The notes beneath the pieces are model-generated. The model was not told the DNA's origin. It ran no database searches and saw nothing but the letters and a program-made list of their open reading frames with translations. From Sphaerisporangium fuscum (lineage in GTDB: Bacteria; Actinomycetota; Actinomycetes; Streptosporangiales; Streptosporangiaceae), in NCBI RefSeq assembly GCF_018531465.1, contig NZ_JAHDTF010000016.1:62001-126000 (forward strand): 64,000 nt of DNA, written 5' to 3'. Positions 52,607-60,906 of the stretch are shown piece by piece; the first letter of the stretch is position 1, and every line of letters begins with the position of its first letter. A program made the translations under genes and the position numbers.

Positions 52607-52648
52607 CGGCCGCCCGGCGCCCACCGAGAAGTGGGGGCCGGGCGGCCG
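52607..52648. terminator. Bidirectional terminator between leuS and lexA
   Basis: Near-perfect 18-bp arms at 52607-52624 and 52631-52648 (CGGCCGCCCGGC pairing with GCCGGGCGGCCG, and CCCAC with GTGGG, with one mismatch) around the hexaloop CGAGAA, between two convergent genes. Confidence 0.8.
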
Positions 52649-52668
52649 GGCGGGGAGCGGCGAGAAGG

Positions 52669-53388
52669 TCAGAGCTTGCGGAGGACCGCCACGACCTTGC
52701 CCAGGACGGTGGCCTCGTCACCGGGGATCGGGTCGTAGTTGGCGTTGTGCGGCACCAGCCAGACGTGGCCGTCCTTGCGCTTGAAGGTCTTCACTGTGGC
52801 CTCGCCGTCGATCATGGCCGCGACGATGTCGCCGTTGTCGGCCACCGGCTGCTGGCGCACCACCACCCAGTCGCCGTCGGCGATCGCGACGTCGATCATG
52901 GAGTCACCGGCCACCTGGAGCAGGAACAGCGTGCCCTCGCCGACGAGCTGCTTGGGGAGGGCGAAGACGTCTTCGACGCGCTCCTCGGCCAGGATGGGCC
53001 CACCGGCGGCGATGCGGCCCACCAGGGGGACGAACGCGGCCGTGGGGCGGGTCACCAGCGTCTCCTCCTCGCCGTCGGCCGCGGCCACCGGGTCGACCCA
53101 CAGGGCGGGCTCACCGGGCAGGCGGACCTCCAGAGCGCGCGGCCGGTGCGGGTCGCGCCGGAGGTAACCCTTGCGCTGCAGGGCGGTCAACTGGTGGGAC
53201 ACGCTGGAGGTGCTCGTCAGCTGGACGGCCTCGCCGATCTCGCGCATGGAGGGCGGATAGCCGCGCTGCTGCACCGAATCGCGGATCACCTCGAGAATCT
53301 TGCGTTGCCGGGGGGTGAGACCAAGGGAGTCACGCCTGCGCACCGCAAGGTCGCTGACCACCGTGCCGATCTCGTCCTGCTCGCTCAT
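52669..53388 (-). CDS. lexA: SOS repressor LexA
   Basis: A 239-residue LexA. N-terminal winged helix with LTPRQRKILEVIRDSVQQRGYPPSMREIGEAVQLTSTSSVSHQLTALQRKGYLRRD, cleavage site Ala128-Gly129 (IAAGGP), and the catalytic dyad Ser163 (AGDSMID) and Lys200 (ATVKTFKR). RecA-stimulated self-cleavage derepresses the SOS regulon. The ATG has GAGGAGGAG upstream. A LexA box lies about 120 bp upstream, as expected for autoregulation. Confidence 0.97.
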   Translation of the reverse strand: MSEQDEIGTVVSDLAVRRRDSLGLTPRQRKILEVIRDSVQQRGYPPSMREIGEAVQLTSTSSVSHQLTALQRKGYLRRDPHRPRALEVRLPGEPALWVDPVAAADGEEETLVTRPTAAFVPLVGRIAAGGPILAEERVEDVFALPKQLVGEGTLFLLQVAGDSMIDVAIADGDWVVVRQQPVADNGDIVAAMIDGEATVKTFKRKDGHVWLVPHNANYDPIPGDEATVLGKVVAVLRKL

Positions 53389-53506
53389 AGCTCCTCCTCG
53401 CCGCGCGCCCGTGAGGCGCTCCGTCACACCACGCCCGCCCGGCCGGCTCCCGATCCGTATCGCACATGTCGCACACAGCGACAATAACGCTGTTGAAGAT
53501 CATCCT

Positions 53507-53520
53507 CAAACAGGTGTTCG
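53507..53520. promoter_or_regulatory. LexA (SOS) box
   Basis: The minus strand reads CGAACACCTGTTTG, a full match to the actinobacterial SOS-box consensus CGAACRNNYGTTYG, 119-132 bp upstream of the lexA start. Confidence 0.8.
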
Positions 53521-53773
53521 AGACTTTCGGAATTCTCCGGCCACCCGGTGAACGCCATCGTACGGGAGTTCGATCGATATCGTGTTCGACTTTGCGATCT
53601 TATGCCGGGTGGGTTCCCAAGTCGATCGGCCGCGGGTGGCCGCCGGGGGGTGGGGGCGGCCCCGGCGGGCCGCGACACGCCGGGGTGCCCGCCGTTCCCC
53701 CTGATGGACGGGCGGTTTCGTCGGCGGGGCCGCGCCAACTTGCGTTCATGGGGCGGCACTCCTACGGTTAGAC

Positions 53774-53788
53774 CACAACATCTAGTAG
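53774..53788. promoter_or_regulatory. NrdR box 1
   Basis: The minus strand reads TACTAGATGTTGTGG, close to the actinobacterial NrdR box cACTAnATnTnGTGt. It lies about 230 bp before nrdR and is paired with the site at 53806. Confidence 0.6.
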
Positions 53789-53805
53789 TTACACCGATGT
53801 GGGTT

Positions 53806-53820
53806 CACCATAAGTTGTGT
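53806..53820. promoter_or_regulatory. NrdR box 2
   Basis: The minus strand reads CACAACTTATGGTGA, 12 of 15 matches to the NrdR box. Centres of the two boxes are 32 bp apart (three turns), the usual arrangement. The rest of 53389-54011 shows the lexA promoter and no gene. Confidence 0.55.
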
Positions 53821-54011
53821 TTCCGTGTACGCGCTGGGGTCATCTCCAGGGCGTGCGCGAGCCTATTCACGTTTAACCGGTCTTGACCGGAAAGCGGGGG
53901 AATGCGGAAACACAGGGGGCTTTCGCAAGGGGCCGGGCGCTCCCCGGAAGCCCGCGATTCGAGGTCTGTCGGGCGTAACTCCTGGGGACGGCGAGAAAAA
54001 GGAGGCGACAC

Positions 54012-54473
54012 GTGCATTGCCCATTCTGCCGTCATCCGGATACGAGGGTCATCGACAGCCGCTCGACGGAGGACGGCGCCGCCATCCGGCGGCGGCGCAC
54101 CTGTCCCGAATGCGGCCGCCGGTTCACCACCCAGGAGACGGTGCTGCTGATGGTGAGCAAACGCAGCGGGGTCACCGAGGCGTTCTCCCGTGACAAGGTG
54201 ATCGCCGGCGTGCGGCGCGCCTGCCAGGGCCGTCCGGTCAGCGAGGACTCGCTGGCCCAGCTCGGCCAGCGCGTCGAGGAGAGCATCCGGGCCACCGGCT
54301 CGGCCGAGATCGCGGCCCACGAGGTGGGCCTGGCGATCCTCGGGCCGCTGCGCGAGCTCGACGAGGTGGCCTACCTACGGTTCGCCTCGGTCTACAGAGG
54401 TTTCGAGACGCTCGCCGACTTCGAAGAGGAGATCCAGCAACTGCGCGAGGCGCGGGCGGCCAAAGAAGGCTGA
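54012..54473 (+). CDS. nrdR: Transcriptional repressor NrdR
   Basis: A 153-residue NrdR. Zinc ribbon with Cys3, Cys6, Cys31 and Cys34 (MHCPFCRHPDTRVIDSR ... RRRTCPECGRRFTT), followed by the ATP-cone domain (VTEAFSRDKVIAGVRRACQGRPVS). NrdR senses dATP/ATP and represses ribonucleotide reductase genes by binding paired NrdR boxes. The GTG has AGGAGG 6 bp upstream. It heads the nrdR-nrdJ operon typical for Streptomyces and relatives. Confidence 0.97.
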   Translation: MHCPFCRHPDTRVIDSRSTEDGAAIRRRRTCPECGRRFTTQETVLLMVSKRSGVTEAFSRDKVIAGVRRACQGRPVSEDSLAQLGQRVEESIRATGSAEIAAHEVGLAILGPLRELDEVAYLRFASVYRGFETLADFEEEIQQLREARAAKEG

Positions 54474-54484
54474 CCCGCCGGGCG

Positions 54485-54506
54485 CTCCACCGGAGATCCG
54501 GTGGAG
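54485..54506. repeat. Perfect hairpin between nrdR and nrdJ
   Basis: Arms CTCCACCGG and CCGGTGGAG with the tetraloop AGAT, 12 bp after the nrdR stop, without a following T-run. It may be a processing or attenuation element between the two genes. Confidence 0.6.
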
Positions 54507-54614
54507 GCTGGAAGGTTGACGACCACGTTGGACCCCTGCGCCGGGGGGATGTGAGCGGCGTGACGCTGTGTTTCCGACTCGAGGGCTCCAGGGGAGCCCC
54601 GGAAGGGGGAGATC

Positions 54615-57467
54615 ATGACGGAGACGGTGAGTGGTTCAGTGGGGCGCGGGGGTAAGCGGTCCCCCAAGGGCTTGAAGATCAAGCGCATTCACACCACGCC
54701 CGGCGTTCACCCTTATGACCAGGTGCGCTGGGAGAGCCGTGACGTCGTGATGACGAACTGGCGCGACGGCTCGATCAACTTCGAGCAGCGCGGCGTGGAG
54801 TTCCCCGACTTCTGGTCGGTGAACGCCGCCAACATCGTCACCACCAAGTACTTCCGCGGCGCCGTGGGCACGCCGCAGCGTGAGACCAGTCTGAAGCAGC
54901 TCGTCGACCGTGTCGTCGGGGTCTACACCCGCACCGGCGTCGAGCACGGCTACTTCGCCTCCGACGAGGACGCCGAGATCTTCGACCACGAGCTGAAGCA
55001 CGCCTTGATCCACCAGATCTTCAGCTTCAACTCGCCGGTCTGGTTCAACGTGGGCACCGCCTCGCCGCAGCAGGTCAGCGCCTGCTTCATCCTCGCGGTC
55101 GACGACCAGATGGAGTCGATCCTCGAGTGGTACAAGGAAGAGGGTGTGATCTTCAAGGGCGGTTCCGGCTCGGGTGTCAACCTCTCCCGCATCCGCTCCA
55201 GCAAGGAACTGCTGTCCAGTGGCGGCACGGCGAGCGGCCCGGTGTCGTTCATGCGCGGCGCCGACGCCTCCGCGGGCACGATCAAGTCGGGCGGCGCCAC
55301 CCGGCGCGCGGCCAAGATGGTCGTCCTGGACGTCGACCACCCCGACATCGAGGAGTTCATCGAGACCAAGGCCCGCGAAGAGGACAAGATCCGCGCCCTT
55401 CGCGACGCCGGCTTCGACATGGACCTCGGCGGCAAGGACATCGTCTCCGTCCAGTACCAGAACGCCAACAACTCCGTCCGCGTCTCCGACGAGTTCATGC
55501 GCGCGGTCGAGGCGGGCGGGCGGTTCGGGCTGCGCGCCAGGCTCAGCGGCGAGGTGATCGAGGAGGTCGACGCCAAGACGCTGTTCCGCAAGATGGCGCA
55601 GGCCGCCTGGGAGTGCGCCGACCCGGGCCTGCAGTACGACGACACCATCAACGACTGGCACACCTGCCCGGAGACCGGCCGCATCACCGCCTCCAACCCT
55701 TGCTCGGAGTACGTCCACCTCGACAACTCCTCCTGCAACCTGGCCAGCATCAACCTGCTGAAGTTCCTGCGCGACGACGACAGCTTCGACATCGAGAACT
55801 TCGTCAAGCTGACCGAGCTGATCATCACGGCGATGGACATCTCGATCACCTTCGCCGACTTCCCGACCCAGAAGATCGCCGAGACCACCCGCGCCTACCG
55901 TCAGCTCGGCATCGGGTACGCCAACCTCGGCGCGCTGCTCATGGCCACCGGCCACGCCTACGACTCCGAGGGCGGCCGGGCCGTCGCCGCCGCCATCACC
56001 AGCCTGATGACCGGCGTCTCCTACCGCCGCAGCGCCGAGCTGGCCGCGATCGTGGGCCCGTACGACGGCTACAAGCGCAACGCCGAGCCGCACAAGCGGG
56101 TCATGCGCAAGCACGCCGCCGCCAACGACACCCTGCGGCCGATGGACGCCCTCGACAAGCCGATCCTGGCCGAGGCCACCAAGCAGTGGCAGGAGTGCCT
56201 GCGCCTGGGCGAGAAGAACGGCTATCGCAACGCCCAGGCGTCGCTGCTCGCCCCGACCGGCACCATCGGCCTGATGATGGACTGCGACACCACCGGCATC
56301 GAGCCCGACCTGGCGCTGGTGAAGTTCAAGAAGCTGGTCGGCGGCGGCTCGATGCAGATCGTCAACCAGACGATCCCGCGGGCCCTGGTGAAGCTCGGTT
56401 ACCAGCCCGAGCAGGTCGAGGCCATCGTCGAGTTCATCTCCGAGCACGGCCACGTCATGGACGCCCCCGGGCTCAAGCCCGAGCACTACGAGGTGTTCGA
56501 CTGCGCCATGGGCGAACGGGCGATCGCGCCCATGGGCCACGTCCGCATGATGGCGGCCACCCAGCCGTTCCTGTCGGGCGCGATCTCCAAGACCGTCAAC
56601 CTGCCCGAGTCCGCCACAGTGGAGGACATCGAGCAGGTCTACATGGAGGGCTGGAAGCTCGGCCTGAAGGCCCTGGCGGTCTACCGCGACAACTGCAAGG
56701 TCGGCCAGCCGCTCTCGGCCGCCAAGAAGTCCGACGAGAAGGCCGAGGTGAAGGCCGCCGAGCCCGTCGTGCAGGTCATCGAGGTGCCGCGGCCGACCCG
56801 CCGCCGCCTGCCGAACCAGCGGCCGAGCACCACCACCCGCTTCACCGTCGGCGGCGCCAAGGGCTACATGACCGCCTCGTCCTACCCGGACGACGGTCTC
56901 GGCGAGGTCTTCCTGAAGATGTCCAAGCAGGGCTCGACCCTCGCCGGCGTGATGGACGCCTTCTCGGTCGCGATCTCGGTCGGCCTGCAGTACGGCGTCC
57001 CGCTGGAGACCTACGTCAGCAAGTTCGTCAACATGCGCTTCGAGCCGGCGGGCATGACCGACGACCCGGACGTGCGCATGGCGGCCTCGGTGGTCGACTA
57101 CATCTTCCGCCGGCTGGCGCTCGACCACCTGCCGTACGACGAGCGGGCGGCCCTCGGCGTCTTCTCGGCGGCCGAGCGGGCGGCGCAGCAGCGCGGTGAG
57201 GACCCGGCCGCGGTGCAGGAGGTCATCGACACCGCCGCCCTGGCCCAGTCCGCCCCCATCGAGGAGAAGCCCGACGACAAGCCGGCCGTGCCGGCCGTCC
57301 CCGCCGAGGCTCCGCCGGCCGGGGCGAACGGCGCGGTGGCGGCGCTGGAGAGCCACCAGGGCCGTACCGCCGACGCGCCGCTGTGCATGACGTGCGGCAC
57401 CAAGATGCGCCCGGCGGGCAGCTGCTACGTCTGCGAGGGCTGCGGCAGCACCAGCGGCTGCAGCTGA
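54615..57467 (+). CDS. nrdJ: Vitamin B12-dependent (class II) ribonucleotide reductase
   Basis: A 950-residue adenosylcobalamin-dependent RNR that reduces ribonucleotides to deoxyribonucleotides. Motifs: GGSGSGVNLSRIRSS, NPCSEYVHLDNSSCNLASINL with a conserved active-site Cys, LLAPTGTIGLMMDCDTTGIEPD, and the catalytic core. The C terminus is the zinc-binding redox tail CMTCGTKMRPAGSCYVCEGCG, with an Ala/Pro linker before it. The ATG has GGGGGAG upstream. It is in an operon with nrdR. No cobalamin riboswitch is seen upstream. Confidence 0.97.
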   Translation: MTETVSGSVGRGGKRSPKGLKIKRIHTTPGVHPYDQVRWESRDVVMTNWRDGSINFEQRGVEFPDFWSVNAANIVTTKYFRGAVGTPQRETSLKQLVDRVVGVYTRTGVEHGYFASDEDAEIFDHELKHALIHQIFSFNSPVWFNVGTASPQQVSACFILAVDDQMESILEWYKEEGVIFKGGSGSGVNLSRIRSSKELLSSGGTASGPVSFMRGADASAGTIKSGGATRRAAKMVVLDVDHPDIEEFIETKAREEDKIRALRDAGFDMDLGGKDIVSVQYQNANNSVRVSDEFMRAVEAGGRFGLRARLSGEVIEEVDAKTLFRKMAQAAWECADPGLQYDDTINDWHTCPETGRITASNPCSEYVHLDNSSCNLASINLLKFLRDDDSFDIENFVKLTELIITAMDISITFADFPTQKIAETTRAYRQLGIGYANLGALLMATGHAYDSEGGRAVAAAITSLMTGVSYRRSAELAAIVGPYDGYKRNAEPHKRVMRKHAAANDTLRPMDALDKPILAEATKQWQECLRLGEKNGYRNAQASLLAPTGTIGLMMDCDTTGIEPDLALVKFKKLVGGGSMQIVNQTIPRALVKLGYQPEQVEAIVEFISEHGHVMDAPGLKPEHYEVFDCAMGERAIAPMGHVRMMAATQPFLSGAISKTVNLPESATVEDIEQVYMEGWKLGLKALAVYRDNCKVGQPLSAAKKSDEKAEVKAAEPVVQVIEVPRPTRRRLPNQRPSTTTRFTVGGAKGYMTASSYPDDGLGEVFLKMSKQGSTLAGVMDAFSVAISVGLQYGVPLETYVSKFVNMRFEPAGMTDDPDVRMAASVVDYIFRRLALDHLPYDERAALGVFSAAERAAQQRGEDPAAVQEVIDTAALAQSAPIEEKPDDKPAVPAVPAEAPPAGANGAVAALESHQGRTADAPLCMTCGTKMRPAGSCYVCEGCGSTSGCS

Positions 57468-57526
57468 AAGCGGGTGCGACCGCGTCCGGCGCCTGATCCC
57501 GGCTGACCGGACGCGGCCGAAGCGCC

Positions 57527-57560
57527 AAGGGGGGAACCGGCTCCGCTCGGTTCCCCCCTT
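57527..57560 (+). terminator. Terminator of nrdRJ
   Basis: Perfect 13-bp arms AAGGGGGGAACCG and CGGTTCCCCCCTT with an 8-nt loop, 60 bp after the nrdJ stop. Confidence 0.8.
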
Positions 57561-57613
57561 GCCGTACCCGGAGGCTCCGCGTTGAAGTCCGCGCTCGTGG
57601 GTAGTCGGGTGCC

Positions 57614-58519
57614 ATGTCTCCCACGGTCGCGGTCATCGCTCATCAGAAGAAGACGCTCGGCGCGGGGCTGGACCGGCTCCGTGTGCTCATCACCGAGCAG
57701 GATGTCGGCGAACTGCTCTGGTACGAGGTGCCCAAGAGCAAGAAGGCGCCCAAGAAGGTGCGCAAGGCGTTGAAGGCAGGCGCCGACCTGGTGTTCGTCT
57801 GGGGCGGCGACGGGATGGTGCAGCGCTGCGCCGATGTGCTCGCCGGGTCGGGGGTGCCGATGGCGATCCTGCCCGCCGGGACGGCCAACCTCTTCGCGTC
57901 GGAGATGGGGGTCCCGGCCGATCTGGAGGAGGCCGTGCGCCTCGGCTTCCACGGCGAGCGCAGGAAGCTGGACCTGGGCGTGCTGAACGGCGAGCATTTC
58001 GCGGTCATGGCCGGCGCCGGGTTCGAGGCCCAGATGATCGCCGACGCCGACCGGGAGGCCAAGGGACGGCTGGGCCGCCTCGCCTACATCGGCGCGGCGG
58101 TGCGGCACGTCGGCGGGCCGCTGGTCCCGATGGAGGTCAAGGTGGACGGCGCCACGTGGTTCGAGGGCGACGCGAGCTGCCTGCTCCTCGGCAACGTCGG
58201 CACGATCACCGGCGGTATCGAGGCGTTCGACGACGCCCGTCCCGACGACGGCTGGCTGGAGGTCGGCGTCTCCACGGCCAAGGGCCCGGTGCAGTGGGCG
58301 CGCGTGCTCGGCCGGATGACCGCCGGGCGGTCGGACGAGTCGCCGTTCGTCCGGATCACCCGGGCCAGGAAGGTCACGGCGCGGTTCGGCTCCCCGCTGA
58401 TGTACGAGCTCGACGGCGGCGACCGCGAGGAGACGACCGAGCTGAAGGCCCGCGTCGCACCGGGCGCACTCACCGTCTGCGTCCCGGCCGGCGAGTCTAC
58501 GGGCGGGCCTGGGAAGTGA
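57614..58519 (+). CDS. Diacylglycerol kinase-family (DagK/YegS-like) lipid kinase
   Basis: A 301-residue protein of the DAGK catalytic family: the nucleotide-binding FVWGGDGMVQRCADVLAGSGVPMAILPAGTANLFASEMGVP (GGDG and PAGTANxFA motifs). It lacks a membrane segment. Such enzymes phosphorylate diacylglycerol or similar lipids. The ATG is 53 bp after the nrdJ terminator. Its end overlaps the convergent permease gene by 23 bp. Confidence 0.87.
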   Translation: MSPTVAVIAHQKKTLGAGLDRLRVLITEQDVGELLWYEVPKSKKAPKKVRKALKAGADLVFVWGGDGMVQRCADVLAGSGVPMAILPAGTANLFASEMGVPADLEEAVRLGFHGERRKLDLGVLNGEHFAVMAGAGFEAQMIADADREAKGRLGRLAYIGAAVRHVGGPLVPMEVKVDGATWFEGDASCLLLGNVGTITGGIEAFDDARPDDGWLEVGVSTAKGPVQWARVLGRMTAGRSDESPFVRITRARKVTARFGSPLMYELDGGDREETTELKARVAPGALTVCVPAGESTGGPGK

Positions 58520-59882
58520 GCCTGGTCGTGGCGCTGTGAGGGTGGCGCGGGGGCGAGGGGGTCCGGCGGGAGACGGTGGCGAGAAGGCCGATGATCGCCG
58601 GGACCACCAGGTAGGCGCCGCAGGAGGCGAGGACGACCAGGGTGAACGCCGTGGCCGCGACCGCCGTCCACCGTCTGCGTCCGGTGAGGAACCGGGTGGC
58701 CGCCGCGCAGCCCGCGGCGGTGACGGCGGCCAGGCAGGCCGAGGTGGTGCGCATCAGCGTGTCCAGGCCGAGCGAGTACACCACGGTGACCACAATGGTC
58801 AGAGCGGTGAGCGCGGCGGGGAGCACGAGGCCGCGTCCCGTCCTCGCCCAGGACGCCAGGGGGCGCGGCAGCGCGCCCGCTTCGGCCAGGGTCACGCCGA
58901 GCCGGGCGGCTCCGGCGATGTACGTGTTGACCGCGCCGAAGGACAGGAAGATCGCCGCCACACCCGCGATCGGGTGGGCGGCCGGGCCGAGGCCGCGTTC
59001 GAGCAGTTCGGTCAGCGGCACGGGCGAGAGGGCCGCGCGGCCGCCGAGGACGCCCGCGGTGGTGACGGCCAGGCCCAGGTAGAGCGTCCCGGCGACGGCC
59101 AGGGTGAGGACGGTGGCCCGGGGGAGGTCCCGGGCGGGCCTGCCGAACTCGCCCGACAGGTGGCTCGCCGCCTCCCACCCGACGAACGCGAAGAACAGCA
59201 CCCCGGCGGCGTGGCCGACGCCGCTCCAGCCGTGCGGGGTGAACGGCGTGAAGTTCGCGGCGCGCAGGTGCGGGGCGGCGGCGAGCACGGCCACGACCAG
59301 CAGCGCCGCGAGCAGGCCGGTGAGCACGAGCTGCAGCCGTCCGGACAGGCGGAGCCCGGCGTGGTTCGCCCCGAACGACGCGGCCAGCAAGATGACCGCC
59401 ACGGCCCACGTGCCGCCGGGCCCGGACTCGAGGGCGGTGGAGACGTATTCGGCGCCGACGAGCGCGCCCGCGAGGACGCCGGCCGGGACCGAGAAGTAGA
59501 ACCACCAGCCGGCGACCGCGGAGGCCCGCCGTCCGAACGCCCGGGCGGTGAACGCCGCGACCCCGCCGCCGCCGGGGAACCGGGCGCCGAGCGCCGCGAA
59601 CGTCAGCGCGACCGGCACGCTCAGCACGAGGAGCCCCGCCCAGGCCACCACGGACGCCGGACCGGCCGAGGCGGTCGCGAGCCGGGGCAGCACCAGCACC
59701 CCCGGCCCGAGCACCGCCCCGACGAGCAGCGCGGCGCCTTGGGCGACGCCCAGCGTGTGGCCCCGGACGCCGCCCTGATCAGGGGGTCCGGACGCGCGGT
59801 CCGTGGACCCGCCGTCGCCGGGCGCCGGCGCCGAGCACGGGTGGTACGTCATGGGCCGCGCGGATCGGGAGATGTCAGACAT
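58497..59882 (-). CDS. APC-family amino acid permease
   Basis: A 461-residue APC-superfamily transporter with about 12 membrane segments: first-helix motif GVAQGAALLVGAVLGPGVLVLPRLA, a helix-6 block HAAGVLFFAFVGWEAASHLSGEF, and AAIFLSFGAVNTYIAGAARLGVTLAEAGALP. It should import or exchange amino acids. Its start overlaps the stop of the DUF2000 gene by 8 bp, indicating coupled translation; an ATG at 59852 is a possible start. The divergent Lrp-type regulator probably controls the pair. Confidence 0.88.
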   Translation of the reverse strand: MSDISRSARPMTYHPCSAPAPGDGGSTDRASGPPDQGGVRGHTLGVAQGAALLVGAVLGPGVLVLPRLATASAGPASVVAWAGLLVLSVPVALTFAALGARFPGGGGVAAFTARAFGRRASAVAGWWFYFSVPAGVLAGALVGAEYVSTALESGPGGTWAVAVILLAASFGANHAGLRLSGRLQLVLTGLLAALLVVAVLAAAPHLRAANFTPFTPHGWSGVGHAAGVLFFAFVGWEAASHLSGEFGRPARDLPRATVLTLAVAGTLYLGLAVTTAGVLGGRAALSPVPLTELLERGLGPAAHPIAGVAAIFLSFGAVNTYIAGAARLGVTLAEAGALPRPLASWARTGRGLVLPAALTALTIVVTVVYSLGLDTLMRTTSACLAAVTAAGCAAATRFLTGRRRWTAVAATAFTLVVLASCGAYLVVPAIIGLLATVSRRTPSPPRHPHSATTRLTSQARP

Positions 59883-60288
59883 GAAGGGGGAAGCGCTTGG
59901 TGAGGGCGGTGACGCGGGTGCGGGGGCCGAAGAGGCCGAGGGCGATGTACTCGATCTCCTCGCCCGGCGTCACGGCGAGGTCGGCGAGGTAGTCCTGGTA
60001 GTCGCGGGCCCGCCGGGCCACTTCGGTGAATCCGACGGTCACCAGTCCGTCCTCGGCGGAGGCCTTCGCGTGCAGCGCGACCAGCTCCTCGGTGGAGGCG
60101 GTCAGCACCGGCACGGGGTGGGGGTTGAGGCCGGCGTGCAGCCCGCCGGAGGCGTCCTTGCCGTCCTCCGCCAGCAGGTGCGGCAGCCGGGACCCCAGGC
60201 TGAGGCCCACCACCGCGGCGGCGTTCACGGCGAGGGACGGCGGGAGGCCGGCGCGGACCACCAGCACCAGCTTCGTCGGCAGGCTCAT
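59875..60288 (-). CDS. DUF2000 family protein
   Basis: A 137-residue soluble protein matching the DUF2000 pattern: TKLVLVVRAGLPPSLAVNAAAVVGLSLGSRL, PVPVLTASTEELVALHAKA and FTEVARRARDYQDYLADL. Structures in this family adopt a peptidyl-tRNA-hydrolase-like fold; function is not established. The start has GGAAGG 7 bp upstream. It is the first gene of a two-gene operon with the amino acid permease and is divergent from the Lrp gene, a neighbourhood that suggests amino acid metabolism. Confidence 0.83.
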   Translation of the reverse strand: MSLPTKLVLVVRAGLPPSLAVNAAAVVGLSLGSRLPHLLAEDGKDASGGLHAGLNPHPVPVLTASTEELVALHAKASAEDGLVTVGFTEVARRARDYQDYLADLAVTPGEEIEYIALGLFGPRTRVTALTKRFPLHV

Positions 60289-60426
60289 CGAGAGTCCTTC
60301 CAGCGGCCGTCCACCGGGCGGACGGGGACGGCGATCGGTCAGGGAACGCCGTCGAACCTAGTCACTCGCACGCTCAACCCCCGTGATCATCGAACGTCCG
60401 GCCGGAATCGTGCCAGAATCCCGTAC

Positions 60427-60903
60427 GTGGACGAACTTGATTCGGAGATCCTCCGTCTCCTCCAGGCAGACGCTCGGCTGTCCAACCGCGAGCTGGCGCG
60501 GCGGCTCGGCGTCGCCCCCTCGACCTGCCTGGAACGGGTGCGCGCGCTCACCCGGCGGGGTGTGATCCGCGGCTACCACGCCGACATCAACCTGGGCGCG
60601 CTCAACCGGGGTGTGCAGGCGATGATCTCGGTGCAGGTGCGCCCGCTCAGCCGGGCCGTCATCGACGCCTTCGAGGAGTCGGTCAGCAAGCTGCCGGAGG
60701 TGCTGAGCGTCTTCGTGCTGTCGGGCGGCGACGACTTCCTGCTCCACGTGTCGGCGCAGGACCTCGATCACCTGCACGCCTTCCTGCTCGACCGGCTGAG
60801 CAAGCGCAAGGAGATCGTCGGCTTCCGGACGTCGATGATCTTCCAGCGCGTGCACAACACGGTGCTGAGCAGGCTTCCCGATCCGGCTCCCGCGCCGCGC
60901 TGA
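60427..60903 (+). CDS. Lrp/AsnC-family transcriptional regulator
   Basis: A 158-residue regulator: N-terminal helix-turn-helix VDELDSEILRLLQADARLSNRELARRLGVAPSTCLERVRALTRRGVIRGYHADI and the RAM/AsnC ligand domain (VQVRPLSRAVIDAFEESVSKLPEVLSVFVLSGGDDFLLHV). It senses amino acids. The GTG at 60427 follows CAGAAT and may be leaderless. It is divergent from the DUF2000-permease operon across 138 bp, so regulation of that operon and itself is likely. Confidence 0.92.
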   Translation: MDELDSEILRLLQADARLSNRELARRLGVAPSTCLERVRALTRRGVIRGYHADINLGALNRGVQAMISVQVRPLSRAVIDAFEESVSKLPEVLSVFVLSGGDDFLLHVSAQDLDHLHAFLLDRLSKRKEIVGFRTSMIFQRVHNTVLSRLPDPAPAPR

Positions 60904-60906
60904 CCG

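Noticed and set aside
53389..54011. Possible cobalamin riboswitch before nrdR-nrdJ
   Set aside because: No B12-box sequence or its stems were seen; paired NrdR boxes explain the regulation.
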